Positions 18,692 through 28,148 of a DNA stretch of 64,000 nt are shown piece after piece (within the stretch, counting starts at the first letter, position 1; every line of letters begins with the position of its first letter). The DNA is from Caulobacterales bacterium (lineage in GTDB: Bacteria > Pseudomonadota > Alphaproteobacteria > Caulobacterales > Caulobacteraceae). Under the pieces are notes generated by a model, which was not told where the DNA came from, made no database searches, and saw nothing but the letters and a program-made list of their open reading frames with translations. A program made the position numbers and the translations under genes. Location of the stretch: assembly GCA_019510435.1 (NCBI GenBank), contig JAEKKJ010000010.1, positions 372,001 to 436,000 on the forward strand. Direction: 5' to 3'.

Positions 18692-19552
18692 TCACGAGGT
18701 CGCGGCCGGGGCCGCGAAGGCGTCGCCGAACAGGTCAGCGAAGGGGGATGGCCCGCTCGAGTCCCAGCTATGGCGGGGCCCCACGGTGATGCCGCCGTCC
18801 ACCACCAGGTGCGTGCCGGTCACGAAGGCCGAGGCGTCGGACGCCAGGTACAGCGCCGCCTGGGCGATGTCGTCCGGCAGGCCGGCCTTGGGCACCGGCT
18901 GCACCTTGGCGGCGTTGTCGGCCACATGGGCGGCCATCTGGTCGGCCACCGCCCGCGGCAGGCCCAGCGAGGCGCCGAAGATCGAGGTGGCGATCAGGCC
19001 CGGGCAGATGGCGTTCACCCGGATCTTCTGCGGCGACAGCTGGGCGGCGGCGCACTTGGTCATGTGGATCACGGCGGCCTTGGCCGAGGAATAGGCGATC
19101 GGGCCCCAGCCGGCCTGAAGGCCCGCGATGGAAGCGGTGTTGACGATGGCGCCGCCGCCGCGCGCCAGCATCAGCGGGACGGCGTGCTTCATGCCCAGGG
19201 CCGGGCCGCGCACCAGCACATCGTAGATCCAGCTCCAGCGCTCGGCCTCGACCTCGGCGATCGCGCGCATGCTGTCGGAGATGCCGGCGTTGTTGAACAG
19301 GACGTCCAGCCCGCCGAACTCGCTCACCGCCAACTGCAGGGCGGCGGCGATCTGCGCCTCCTGTGTGACGTCGCAATGGGCGTAGCGCACCCGGCCCGGG
19401 AAGCGCTGCTCCAGCATGGCGCCCTTCTCGTCCTGGATGTCGGCGGCCACCACCCGGGCGCCCTCGGCCACGAACAGCTCCAGCGTCCCCAGCCCGATCC
19501 CCGAGACGCCGCCGGTAATCACAGCGACCTTGCCCTCCAGCCGACCCGCCAT
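18692..19552 (-). CDS. SDR family oxidoreductase
   Basis: 286 residues from ATG 19552, preferred over 19570 because GAGGGGGAG lies three bases upstream. Classical SDR signs are TGGVSGIG near 13-20, NNAG, NTASIAG for the serine and YSSAKAA for the Tyr/Lys. The C-terminal GTHLVVDGGITVG is the usual cofactor-side end, followed by a longer tail (about 25 residues) that may shape a substrate pocket. The substrate is unknown; similar proteins act on hydroxysteroids or cyclic alcohols. Confidence 0.9.
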   Translation of the reverse strand: MAGRLEGKVAVITGGVSGIGLGTLELFVAEGARVVAADIQDEKGAMLEQRFPGRVRYAHCDVTQEAQIAAALQLAVSEFGGLDVLFNNAGISDSMRAIAEVEAERWSWIYDVLVRGPALGMKHAVPLMLARGGGAIVNTASIAGLQAGWGPIAYSSAKAAVIHMTKCAAAQLSPQKIRVNAICPGLIATSIFGASLGLPRAVADQMAAHVADNAAKVQPVPKAGLPDDIAQAALYLASDASAFVTGTHLVVDGGITVGPRHSWDSSGPSPFADLFGDAFAAPAATS

Positions 19553-19730
19553 GCGCTCCCCCTCATCCATCCGTTTGGTTATCGGCGATCAGTAGGGGCG
19601 GCCCGGGCGCGGGACAAGCCGGATCGGCGCGCGGACCTGCGCCAGGCATGAGAAGGGCGGGGAGCGCATGGGGTCGCTCCCCGCCCAGAAGCGGCGGCCG
19701 GTGATGTGGGGTCGACCGGCGCCCCTTCGT

Positions 19731-20081
19731 TCAGTGACGCACGCCGCCGATGCGGACCGAGGCGTCGGCCAGCTGGCGGCCGTCATAGATGGCGGCCAGC
19801 TGCTGCTTGGCTCCGGCCCAGGCGCTGCTGTGACAGGCCCGGTAGCCCTGCTGCTTGGCGAGCTCGGTCGGCAGCGGCCGCGCGGGGCAGACCTGGTCGA
19901 TCGCGTGCTCAATCCGCTGCTGCAGCACCGCGCGGCCCTTGGGCGCGGAGAGGTCGAGGTCGGCGTAGCTGACCGCGACCTTCATGGGGCCTTCTTCCTG
20001 GGCGAGCGCCTGGCTTGTGGGCAGAGCGAAGCCCACGGTCACGGTGAAGATGGCGGCGGCGATGGCGATGGTCGTCTTCAT
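19731..20081 (-). CDS. UrcA family secreted protein
   Basis: 116 residues with a clear signal peptide (MKTTIAIAAAIFTVTVGFAL, cleavage near SQALA). The UrcA signature follows: VAVSYADLDLSAPKGRAVLQ and two cysteines (AIDQVC, YRAC). AAGGAAG lies eight bases before the ATG. UrcA proteins are small periplasmic proteins of unknown function found mainly in sphingomonads and Caulobacterales. The gene is divergent from the winged-helix regulator and shares with it a 133-base promoter region that holds a perfect 16-base palindrome. Confidence 0.88.
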   Translation of the reverse strand: MKTTIAIAAAIFTVTVGFALPTSQALAQEEGPMKVAVSYADLDLSAPKGRAVLQQRIEHAIDQVCPARPLPTELAKQQGYRACHSSAWAGAKQQLAAIYDGRQLADASVRIGGVRH

Positions 20082-20171
20082 GATATGGTCTTCCTTGAGC
20101 GGTTTGGCTCGAGCGACGGGGGCGCCGCGTCGATGGGTTCAGCAGGCCGTATCGGGGCGGGGCCCGCCGGA

Positions 20172-20187
20172 GGATTTCCCGAAATCC
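20172..20187. promoter_or_regulatory. Perfect palindrome in the urcA/regulator divergent promoter region
   Basis: GGATTTC-CC-GAAATCC (7-2-7) lies 28 bases upstream of the regulator ATG and about 90 bases upstream of urcA. Its symmetry and position between divergent genes suggest an operator; the binding protein is unknown. Confidence 0.45.
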
Positions 20188-20214
20188 GCCCGATGATTTT
20201 CCGAGTTTTGGCCG

Positions 20215-22155
20215 ATGACGGCCGAGGCTGAGCCGTCCGCGGCGGTGGACCTGGCGCACGAGCCGGACTTCCGGCTGGGGGCGCTGGAGGTCTGTCCCTC
20301 CGCCAGCCGCGTCCGGGGTCCGGCCGGCGAGCACCGGGTCGAGCCGCGGGTGATGGAGGTGCTGGTCGTGCTGGTGCGGCGCGCCGGCCAGACCGTCACC
20401 CGCGACGAGCTGATCGACGCCTGCTGGGGCGGTCGGATCGTCAGCGACGATGCGGTCAGCCGCGCGGTGGCCCAGGTCCGCGGCCTCGCCCGCGGCGTCG
20501 AGCCTGCGCCCTTCCAACTGGAGACCGTGCCGCGGGTCGGCTTCCGGCTGGCCCCGGCGGACGCGGCCGCAAGCCCAGGAGGCGCCGCGCATCCGGCGCC
20601 TGTCAGCCTGCCGGGTCGCACGCGGCGCCGGCGACTCTGGTCCATCGTCGCCGCCGCCGCGCTGGTGCTCGCCGGCGCCGGCCTGGGATGGAGCTGGTTC
20701 GGTCGCGTTCGCGCCCACGCACAGAATGGCCGCGTGGAGGTCATGCAGTTCGAGGCCCGCACCGCGGATCCGGAGGTTCAGCGGGCCGCGGCGGACACCC
20801 CGCAGGACATCGTGCGCATCCTCACCGCCGGCGGCGTCCAGACCTCGCAGGAGCCGCGCAAGCGCGACGATGCGCAAAGCGACGCCGAGCTGCGCGTCGC
20901 CGGCTCCGTCGGGCTGGAGGGCGGCAAGTATGTGATCACCGGCCAGATCATCGACCGGGCCAGCGGCATCATCCTGTGGGCCGACCGGGTGGAGCGCAGC
21001 CCGCAGGAGCAGGCCGCCTCGCCCGGCGATTTCGCCGCGCTGCTGGCGGCGGTGCTCGACTGCACGCTGAAGGACCGCAGGTTGGCCAAGGCGCCGCTCT
21101 CCACCGAGGTCATGGGGCTCTACCTCAACGCCTGCGCCGGCATCTTCTTCGGCGACGACGATGGCCAGCGGATTCTGGCCGTGACGCGCCGGCTGGTGAA
21201 GGCGGCCCCCAATTTCGCCGGCGCCCACGCCATGCATGCGATCGGGGCGGCCCTTGTCGCCAACAGCGTCAAGACCCCAGCCGAGTCCGCGGCGCTGCAC
21301 GCCGAGCTCCAGGCGGCCGCGGCGCGGGCGGTGAAGCTCGATCCGCGCGCCGCCAAGGCCTATTCGGCGCTCGCCATCGGTGAGGGCGTCTGGCGGGACC
21401 AGATGCAGCACAACTGGTTCGCGGAGGAGGGCTACCTGCTGAAGGCCCTCAAGTACGATCCCGAACTCGCGCCGGCCCGCAACGAATATGCCGGCCTGTT
21501 GCGCTCGACGGGCCGGCTCAACGAGGCCTTGGCGTTTCTTATCGCCTCGGCCGCGGCCGACGATCCGCGGTACGGAAGCGATCCCCGGGTCGCGATGATC
21601 ATGGCCGCCACCGGCGATTTGGCGGGCGCCGAGCGGAAGCTGTCAGAGATGGAGGCGCACGACCGGGTGTCCCAGCGGCGGATGCGCTGGACGATCGCCT
21701 TCTGGTGGGACACGCCAAGTTCTGCGCTGCAGAAGATCAAGGCCATGGCCGACGACCAGACCCCCCAGCACCGGGCGTGCCTGGAGGAATTCCTCAAGAC
21801 CCTCGAGGTCCGGCGATCCCAGCACGCCCGGGGCCTGCCCGAGGCCTGCGGTCCGGCAATGGACCGGAACTGGCGGGTCAGGATGCTGGCCCGCGAGGGC
21901 GACGTGGATGGCGCTTTCGCCGAACTCGAAGGCGCCAGGATGCCCGGCGGGCCGATCGTGCTGTTCTACCCCGAAATGCGGATCGTTCGAGCCGATCCAC
22001 GGTTCTGGCCGCTGGTGGCCCGCATCGGCCTGGCCGCTTACTGGCAGACGTCGGGCCACTGGCCGGACTTCTGCGCCGAACCCGGCCTTCCCTACGACTG
22101 CAAGGTCATGGCTAGAGCCGCAACGTCAGCCCCACCCAGAACCGCCGCCCGATGA
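20215..22155 (+). CDS. Membrane-anchored winged-helix regulator with TPR-like periplasmic part (CadC/ToxR type)
   Basis: 646 residues. An OmpR/PhoB-type winged helix covers about 15-118 (EPRVMEVLVVLVRRAGQTVT, then DELIDACWGG and SDDAVSRAVAQVR). A Pro/Arg linker and a single membrane helix follow at about 144-164 ([19 protein letters not shown]). The C-terminal part resembles the FlgO-like/TPR region of CadC-like proteins: a TolB/FlgO-style segment (MQFEARTADPEVQ...), then helical repeats. It would sense outside the membrane and bind DNA directly. Its neighbours are urcA (divergent) and a TonB receptor (convergent, 44-base overlap at the 3' ends). Confidence 0.87.
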   Translation: MTAEAEPSAAVDLAHEPDFRLGALEVCPSASRVRGPAGEHRVEPRVMEVLVVLVRRAGQTVTRDELIDACWGGRIVSDDAVSRAVAQVRGLARGVEPAPFQLETVPRVGFRLAPADAAASPGGAAHPAPVSLPGRTRRRRLWSIVAAAALVLAGAGLGWSWFGRVRAHAQNGRVEVMQFEARTADPEVQRAAADTPQDIVRILTAGGVQTSQEPRKRDDAQSDAELRVAGSVGLEGGKYVITGQIIDRASGIILWADRVERSPQEQAASPGDFAALLAAVLDCTLKDRRLAKAPLSTEVMGLYLNACAGIFFGDDDGQRILAVTRRLVKAAPNFAGAHAMHAIGAALVANSVKTPAESAALHAELQAAAARAVKLDPRAAKAYSALAIGEGVWRDQMQHNWFAEEGYLLKALKYDPELAPARNEYAGLLRSTGRLNEALAFLIASAAADDPRYGSDPRVAMIMAATGDLAGAERKLSEMEAHDRVSQRRMRWTIAFWWDTPSSALQKIKAMADDQTPQHRACLEEFLKTLEVRRSQHARGLPEACGPAMDRNWRVRMLAREGDVDGAFAELEGARMPGGPIVLFYPEMRIVRADPRFWPLVARIGLAAYWQTSGHWPDFCAEPGLPYDCKVMARAATSAPPRTAAR

Positions 22156-25090
22156 CGTCGTAGGTGGAGGGGTCGGTGCCGGCGTCCACCGCCGGCTTGA
22201 AAAGCTCGGGCCCGCGATCGAACAGGTTGGCGATCCCCGCGCGCAGCTGGGCCCGCCGGTTCACCTCCCAGCGCCCCGACAGGTCCCAGTACCAGGCCGC
22301 GCCCGCGCCGGTGGACGTGGTGTCGGTGGGATCGATCCGGCGCGCACGGTTCTCCATGCCGTCGATGTAGCGTCCCGTCAGGGTCAGGGCCGCCGGCCCG
22401 GAGGTCCAGGTCGTGGAGCCGTCGGCCTTCCAGCGCGGCAGGCTCCTGTAGCCGTCGCTGCCCGCGATCGTGCCGGCGTAGTCGATGCGCCGCTGGGCGC
22501 TGGAGGCCTGGACGCGGAAGCGCCCCAGCCAGCTGCCCTCGAGGCGGGTGTCCAGCCGCCCCAGCCAGGCGTGGCCGCCGACCTGCGCCAGGTCGGTGCG
22601 GAACGCCAGGCTGGCGTCCACGCCCGCGGTGTGGAGCGATACCTCGTTGGTCTCCCGCGCGCCCACCGCGAACAGTCCGAAGTCCGAGGCGCTTCGGGTC
22701 AGAACCTGGCAGGCTGGGTTCGCGGGATCGTAGGTCGGATTGCCCACGCCGCCGATGTTGTAGCAGGCGTTCAGCGCCACCTGCGGGTCCTGGTAGCCGA
22801 TCGCGTCCTTCACCCGGATGTCGTAGCCGTCGACCGTGGCCGCCAGGCGCCCGATCCAGGCGCTGTCCCAGGCCGGTCGCCAGACCGCGCCGACGGTGAA
22901 GGTGGTGGCCCGCTCGGGCTTCAGGTCGGGATTGCCGCCCTGCAGCACCGAGACATCGGGCCCGCCCTGCTCGAAGTCGTCGGTGATGCTGGCCGGAAAG
23001 CCAAGGGCCACCGCCTGCCGGCGGCACAGGGCCAGGACCTGGGGGTTCTGCAGCCCGCTGTCGCTGGCGCAGGGATCGCGGCCGTTGAGCGAGCCGCCCA
23101 CCGGCGGCTGGTAGCGCTCGAAGATGTCGGGCGCGCGCACCGCCCGCTGCACCGCGGCCCGCAGCTTGAGCGGGGCGACCGGGGTCCAGCCCAGTTCGGC
23201 CTTCCAGCTGTCCACCCCGCCCGTGCGCCGCTCCTGGCTGTGGCGGTAGCCGAGGGTCAGGTCCAGGGCGCGGACCAGCGGCCGGTCGGCCATCAGGGGC
23301 GCCGCGGCCTCGGCGAACAGTTCGGCGAAGCGGATCGAGCCGGACACCGCCGTGAGGGGAATGAAGCCCGAGATCTCGCCGGGCGCGTAGCCGGCGGGCG
23401 GCGCGAACGCATAGCGCACGTCCCGGAACTCCGCGCCGGCCACGGCCAGCACCGGTCCGGCCGGCAGGCGCCCGAGGGTTCCGGCGAGCGAGGCGACGGC
23501 GTTGGTCTGCTCGACCGTCGTGGCGAAGTGCGCCCGGACGTTCAGGAAATCGCGGCAGCTCGTGGTCAGCGTCGCGCCGAACGGATTGAAGCCGCCATCG
23601 CAGAGATCCTTGCCGCCGGTGGGCGAGTCCAGCAGCTGCTCGAAGCGCCGCACGTTCAGGAGCCCGCTCTGGGTCTCGGCCCGCTCGTAGCGGCCGTAGC
23701 TGACAAAGGCGTCGGCGCGCCAGTCCGCGGCCAGGTCCAGCCGGGCCCCGCCCAGGGCCTGGATGCTCTTGGCGGTGTTGTCCGACTGCCGTGGCCCCAG
23801 GGCCACCGCCCGGAACTTATAGGCGAACTCCTCGGTCGGCCCGGCGCCCTTCAGCGACGGGGTGTCGCCGCGGCGGGACGCCAGCAGCTGCGCCAGGTCG
23901 GCGGGGATGAAGGGATTGGTGACCGGGATCGTGAAGGCCAGCACCGCCTGGCCGGGATAGAGCGGATTGGGATCGGTCGGGGCCGGCGTGGGGGCGAGGG
24001 CCGTGGAGGCGGTGTAGCGGATGCCCCGCACCTGGGCGTAGAGCTCCAGCCGGTCGCTGGGCCGCGCGCGGGCGAAGAGGGCGCCGGACCAGCGCTCCAG
24101 CGGCAGGATCAGCTTGTTGAAGGGCTGATAGTTGTACGCATAGACGTCGGGATAGAGGCCGGTGACGACGTCGGTGGTCGAGCCGCGATAGTTCTGCGCG
24201 TCGAAGGGGCTGTCGGTCTGGCCGGTGCTGAACAGGGTGCCGTCGGTATTGAAGCTGAAGCCCCCGACCCCGCCGCGGGTGCTGACCAGGCCAGGCGCCA
24301 CGCCATAGCGGCCGAAAACCGTGTTCACCGCCGCGCTCGTGGGCAGGTTGGCGGGGCTTGGGATATAGCCGCCGCTCGGCAGGAAGCTCGAAGCCCCGGG
24401 GGCCTGGGACGAGAAGTCCCGCGCGCCCTTGCCGACCTCCTCGCGCCGCGCCCAGCCGACGCTGGCCATCAGGCTCACGCCCGCCACCTGCCGCCCGGCG
24501 GTCAGGGACGCCTCGTGCTCGCGCCCGTCGCCGCGCTCGCTGACCAGGGTGCGGCCCCGCGCCTCCAGGCCCTCGAAGCGGGACTTCAGGATCACATTGA
24601 CCACGCCCGCCACGGCGTCGGCGCCATAGACGGCCGAGGCGCCCCCGGTGATCACCTCCACGCGGTCGATCAGGCCTTCGGGGATGGTGTTGAGGTCCAC
24701 GGAGTTGCTGGCGTTGGCGCCGATGGTGCGCCGCCCGTCCAGCAGGACCAGGTTACGGTTCGCGCCCAGGCCGCGCAGGTTCACATAGGCGGCGCCGTTC
24801 GCCGACGGGTTGTTGGCGGCGCTGGAGAAGCTGGGCGTCACCTGCGGCAGGCGGTTGAGCGCGGTCTCCAGCGTCAGCGACGCCGAAGCGGCGAGGCCTT
24901 CGGCGTCCAGGGTGACGATCGGGCTGTTGGCGACCAGATCGGCCCGCGGCAGGCGCGAGCCGGTGACGACCAGCTCCTGGACGCCGGTCGACGCCGCATC
25001 GGCCGCCATGGCCGGTCCCACGCCGACGAGGCTGCATCCCAGCCCGCCAAGCGCCGTCGCCGCGCGCAGGCGTCGTGCCAAGTCCACCAT
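22112..25090 (-). CDS. TonB-dependent outer-membrane receptor
   Basis: 992 residues. The signal peptide ends near PAMAADA. QELVVTGSRLPR opens the plug, followed by NLRGLGANRNLVLLDGRR and VEVITGGASAVYGADAVAGV. The long 22-strand barrel ends in FWVGLTLRL with the terminal hydrophobic residue. The large size and the NANS/GLGANR plug type match Caulobacterales/sphingomonad receptors for complex organic compounds rather than siderophores; the ligand is unknown. It is alone, with no SusD-like or TonB gene beside it; the nearest regulator is convergent. Confidence 0.93.
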   Translation of the reverse strand: MVDLARRLRAATALGGLGCSLVGVGPAMAADAASTGVQELVVTGSRLPRADLVANSPIVTLDAEGLAASASLTLETALNRLPQVTPSFSSAANNPSANGAAYVNLRGLGANRNLVLLDGRRTIGANASNSVDLNTIPEGLIDRVEVITGGASAVYGADAVAGVVNVILKSRFEGLEARGRTLVSERGDGREHEASLTAGRQVAGVSLMASVGWARREEVGKGARDFSSQAPGASSFLPSGGYIPSPANLPTSAAVNTVFGRYGVAPGLVSTRGGVGGFSFNTDGTLFSTGQTDSPFDAQNYRGSTTDVVTGLYPDVYAYNYQPFNKLILPLERWSGALFARARPSDRLELYAQVRGIRYTASTALAPTPAPTDPNPLYPGQAVLAFTIPVTNPFIPADLAQLLASRRGDTPSLKGAGPTEEFAYKFRAVALGPRQSDNTAKSIQALGGARLDLAADWRADAFVSYGRYERAETQSGLLNVRRFEQLLDSPTGGKDLCDGGFNPFGATLTTSCRDFLNVRAHFATTVEQTNAVASLAGTLGRLPAGPVLAVAGAEFRDVRYAFAPPAGYAPGEISGFIPLTAVSGSIRFAELFAEAAAPLMADRPLVRALDLTLGYRHSQERRTGGVDSWKAELGWTPVAPLKLRAAVQRAVRAPDIFERYQPPVGGSLNGRDPCASDSGLQNPQVLALCRRQAVALGFPASITDDFEQGGPDVSVLQGGNPDLKPERATTFTVGAVWRPAWDSAWIGRLAATVDGYDIRVKDAIGYQDPQVALNACYNIGGVGNPTYDPANPACQVLTRSASDFGLFAVGARETNEVSLHTAGVDASLAFRTDLAQVGGHAWLGRLDTRLEGSWLGRFRVQASSAQRRIDYAGTIAGSDGYRSLPRWKADGSTTWTSGPAALTLTGRYIDGMENRARRIDPTDTTSTGAGAAWYWDLSGRWEVNRRAQLRAGIANLFDRGPELFKPAVDAGTDPSTYDVIGRRFWVGLTLRL

Positions 25091-25175
25091 CGCCCGCCCC
25101 CTGATCGGCAGAACGATGCTCGCTCATCTTGCGTCCGAGCGGAAGGGGCCTCGCCGAGCGCCGAGCGCCGAGCGC

Positions 25176-26177
25176 CTACGGCACCGTCACCACCACCTTG
25201 CCCATGGCCTTGCGGCTGGCGAGGTGGGCGATGGCCTTGGAGGCGTCCGCCAGGGTGAAGCGCTCGGAGACGTAGGGCTTGATCTTGCCGTCGGCGTACA
25301 TCTGCATCAGCTCGGCGACGCTGGCGCGGTGCTTGTCGGGGTTCTTGCCCACCCAGGCGCCCCAGAACACGCCGACGATCTCGCAGCCCTTCAGCAGGGC
25401 CAGGTTCAGCGGGATCTTGGGGATCTCGCCGGCGGCGAAGCCCACCACCAGGTACTTGCCTTCCCAGGCGATCGAGCGCAGCGCCGGCTCGGCATAGGCG
25501 TCGCCGATGGCGTCATAGATCACGTCGGCGCCGTTGGGGCCCGTGGCGCCCTTGAAGAGGGCCCCCAGCGCCTTCTGGCCGTCGCGGTCGAACGGGCCCT
25601 TCGGATAGACCACGCCGGAGGCCGCGCCGCGCGACAGGCAGAGGTCGACCTTTTCCTGGCTGGAGGCCGCGGCGATCACCGTCGCCCCCATGGCCTTGCC
25701 CAGCTCCACCGCCGCCAGGCCTACCCCGCCCGCGGCGCCCAGCACCAGCAGCGACTGGCCCGGCTGCAGGTTGGCGCGGTCCTTCAGCGCGTGCCAGCTG
25801 GTGCCGTAGGTCATGATGAAGGCGGCCGCGTCGTCGAAAGGCATGGCGTCGGGGATCTTCACCAGCCGCCCGGCCTCCAGGGCCAGCTCCTCGGCCATCC
25901 CGCCCCAGCCGGTGTTGCCCAGCACCCGGTCGCCGGGCTTCACATGGGTGACGCCCTCGCCGACGGACTTCACCACGCCCGAGATCTCGCCGCCCGGCGC
26001 GAACGGCCGCTCGGGCTTGAACTGGTACTTGTCCTCAATGATCAGAACGTCGGGGAAGTTGACGCCGATGGCCTTGACCTGGACCACCGCCTGGCCGGGT
26101 TTGGCCTCCGGGGCGGCCACATCCTCGAGCACCAGGGTCTCCGGCCCGCCGACAGCCTTGCTCAACAGCGCCTTCAT
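25176..26177 (-). CDS. NADPH:quinone oxidoreductase family protein (zinc-independent MDR)
   Basis: 333 residues. GroES-like N-terminal domain with GVNFPDVLIIEDKYQFKP, proline-rich substrate loop, nucleotide loop LGAAGGVGLAAVELGKAMGA and the C-terminal RKAMGKVVVTVP ending typical of the family. No catalytic zinc ligands. It probably reduces quinone-like or enoyl-CoA-like substrates. The upstream gap to TonB receptor DNA contains a short run of CGCCGAG direct repeats (about 25152-25173) at its 3' side. It is divergent from rlmN. Confidence 0.91.
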   Translation of the reverse strand: MKALLSKAVGGPETLVLEDVAAPEAKPGQAVVQVKAIGVNFPDVLIIEDKYQFKPERPFAPGGEISGVVKSVGEGVTHVKPGDRVLGNTGWGGMAEELALEAGRLVKIPDAMPFDDAAAFIMTYGTSWHALKDRANLQPGQSLLVLGAAGGVGLAAVELGKAMGATVIAAASSQEKVDLCLSRGAASGVVYPKGPFDRDGQKALGALFKGATGPNGADVIYDAIGDAYAEPALRSIAWEGKYLVVGFAAGEIPKIPLNLALLKGCEIVGVFWGAWVGKNPDKHRASVAELMQMYADGKIKPYVSERFTLADASKAIAHLASRKAMGKVVVTVP

Positions 26178-26333
26178 GATGGCCTCTCCCGCTCGTCTTG
26201 CTGATTTGGCGCGACCCTAGCGGGGTCGAACGGATGTTTGAAGCCGGTTCGCGGGCGGGGCGCATCCGGCCGCATTTGGCGGGGGTCAGGGTCTCGCCTA
26301 TATTGCGGCCTCCCAGACAAGGATGGACCGCAC

Positions 26334-27494
26334 TTGGGCGTGACCCTCGACCTCAGCCGCGCGCCGGCGAAACCGCTGGCGCCGACGCCGCCGAACCTGA
26401 CGGGCCTGTCCCGCCAGGAGCTGGCGGCTGCGCTGGTGGAGGCCGGAGTGGCGGCGCCGGAGAAGGCCCGCATGCGCGCGAGCCAGGTGTGGCGCTGGAT
26501 CCACCACTACGGCGTCACCGACTTCGCCCTGATGACCGACATCGCCAAGGACACCCGCGCCGCGCTCGCGGCGGCCTTCTCCCTGGCGCGGCCCGAGGTG
26601 GTGGAGCGCCAGGTCTCCAAGGACGGCACCCGCAAGTGGCTGATCCGCATGGCGCCGGGCATCGAGGTGGAGACGGTCTACATCCCCGACGTCGGCCGGG
26701 CCGGGGCGCTGTGCGTCTCGTCCCAGGTGGGCTGCACGCTCAACTGCACCTTCTGCCACACCGGCACCCAGGCCCTGGTGCGCAACCTGACCGCCGCCGA
26801 GATCGTGGCCCAGGTGCAGGTGGCCCGCGACGACCTCGGCGAATGGCCCTCGCCCAAGGAGGACCGCCGGCTCTCGAACATCGTGTTCATGGGCATGGGC
26901 GAGCCGCTTTACAATCTCGATAACGTCGCCCAGGCCATAGACATCATCGCCGACAACGAGGGCATCGCCATCTCCCGGCGGCGGATCACGGTCTCCACCT
27001 CGGGCGTCGTGCCGATGCTGAAGGAGCTGGGCGACAAGACCGGCGCCATGCTGGCCATCTCGCTGCACGCCACCAACGATGCGCTGCGCGAGAAGCTGGT
27101 GCCGCTGAACAAGAAATACCCGCTGGCCGAGCTGATGGACAGTATCCGCGGCTATCCCGGGCTCGGCAACGCCAAGCGCGTAACCTTCGAATACGTCATG
27201 CTGAAGGGCGTCAACGACAGCCCCGCCGAGGCCAAGGCCCTGGTCCAGCTGCTGAAGGGCATCCCGGCCAAGATCAACCTGATCCCGTTCAACCCCTGGC
27301 CCGGCACCGAGTACGAATGCTCGTCGTGGTCGACCATCGAGGCCTTCGCCGCGATCCTGAACCGCGGCGGCTACGCCTCGCCGATCCGAACGCCCCGCGG
27401 CCGCGACATCCTCGCCGCCTGCGGCCAGCTGAAGAGCGAAAGCGAAAAACTGCGCGCCAGCGCCCGCCGCAAGGCCAGTCCGGACCCCGCCTGA
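26334..27494 (+). CDS. rlmN: Dual-specificity 23S rRNA (A2503)/tRNA (A37) C2-methyltransferase RlmN
   Basis: 386 residues from TTG 26334, with AAGGA ten bases upstream; GTG 26340 is an alternative and the longer in-frame reading is not family-like. Radical-SAM motif CTLNCTFC (CxxxCxxC) lies in [29 protein letters not shown] and ISLHATND are conserved, and ILAACGQL near the C-terminus holds the mechanistic cysteine. It modifies the ribosome and some tRNAs. The stop codon is followed directly by a hairpin (27493-27516). Confidence 0.96.
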   Translation: MGVTLDLSRAPAKPLAPTPPNLTGLSRQELAAALVEAGVAAPEKARMRASQVWRWIHHYGVTDFALMTDIAKDTRAALAAAFSLARPEVVERQVSKDGTRKWLIRMAPGIEVETVYIPDVGRAGALCVSSQVGCTLNCTFCHTGTQALVRNLTAAEIVAQVQVARDDLGEWPSPKEDRRLSNIVFMGMGEPLYNLDNVAQAIDIIADNEGIAISRRRITVSTSGVVPMLKELGDKTGAMLAISLHATNDALREKLVPLNKKYPLAELMDSIRGYPGLGNAKRVTFEYVMLKGVNDSPAEAKALVQLLKGIPAKINLIPFNPWPGTEYECSSWSTIEAFAAILNRGGYASPIRTPRGRDILAACGQLKSESEKLRASARRKASPDPA

Positions 27495-27516
27495 GACTCC
27501 GCGGAAGCGGAGGCTC
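27493..27516 (+). terminator. Hairpin at the 3' end of rlmN
   Basis: GAGACTCCGC (27493-27502) pairs with GCGGAGGCTC (27507-27516), 9 of 10, around a GGAA tetraloop. The stem begins inside the stop codon. The following bases (TGTCGATTC) are only weakly T-rich. Confidence 0.5.
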
Positions 27517-27525
27517 TGTCGATTC

Positions 27526-27613
27526 GACCACGAAACACACGAAACACACGAACGAGGCCGAATGGACCAGCCGCGACGCCGGTGTGGATCCCCTGTTCGC
27601 GTGGTTCGTGGTC
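27526..27613. repeat. Family D repeat (CCACGAA-CACACGAA inverted arms), copy 1
   Basis: The left arm starts GACCACGAAACACACGAAAC and repeats the CACACGAA octamer. The right arm, TTCGCGTGGTTCGTGGTC (27596-27613), mirrors it. It lies between rlmN and the DUF350 gene. Two related, longer copies are at 44660-45003. Confidence 0.75.
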
Positions 27614-27727
27614 CTCTGAATGAGGCGTCGCCGCTTCGCTGCATCAGGCGTGAGCCGCGCCAAAGGGCGACATTCTGCAAGCTTCGGGTGCGTGCTAACG
27701 GTGGCGCTTCAGTTCGGGGATGCGTCC

Positions 27728-28147
27728 ATGCCCATTGCTTCGCCTGAGATCCAGGCCTTCGCCGCCGGTTTCCCGGTGTTCCTGGCGCACACCGGCGTCA
27801 CGGTCCTGATCCTGTTCGCGGCGGCGGCCCTCTATGTGCTGCTGACCCCGCACAAGGAGATCACCCTGATCCGCGAGGGCAACGAGGCGGCCGCCGTCTC
27901 GCTGGGCGGGGTGCTGATCGGCCTGGCCATTCCCCTGGCGGCGTCGCTGGAGGCCTCGTCCAACCTGATCGAGATCGGGCTCTGGGGCGCGGTGACGGTG
28001 ATCGTCCAGCTCCTGGTCTTCCGCCTGGTGGACCTGGTGCTGCATGGCCTGCCCCGGCGCATCCAGGACGGCGAGATGTCGGCGGCGGCTCTCTTGGTGG
28101 GCGCCAAGATCGCCACCGCCCTGATCATCGCGGCGGCGCGCAGTTGA
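27728..28147 (+). CDS. DUF350 family membrane protein
   Basis: 139 residues from ATG 27728; the upstream in-frame Arg-rich extension was rejected. Four membrane helices: about 18-35 (LAHTGVTVLILFAAAALYVL), 55-75 (VSLGGVLIGLAIPLAASLEA), 82-105 and 118-138. The motif EAAAVSLGG after ITLIREGN is the DUF350 pattern. DUF350 proteins occur in operons with YjfL-like and polyamine/aminotransferase genes; function is unknown. Here it is followed after one base by a serine-protease-like gene on the same strand, so the two are likely cotranscribed. Confidence 0.85.
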   Translation: MPIASPEIQAFAAGFPVFLAHTGVTVLILFAAAALYVLLTPHKEITLIREGNEAAAVSLGGVLIGLAIPLAASLEASSNLIEIGLWGAVTVIVQLLVFRLVDLVLHGLPRRIQDGEMSAAALLVGAKIATALIIAAARS

Positions 28148-28148
28148 G

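Noticed and set aside
25152..25173. CGCCGAG tandem run next to the quinone reductase stop
   Set aside because: Only three short units in GC-rich DNA; too little to call a functional repeat.
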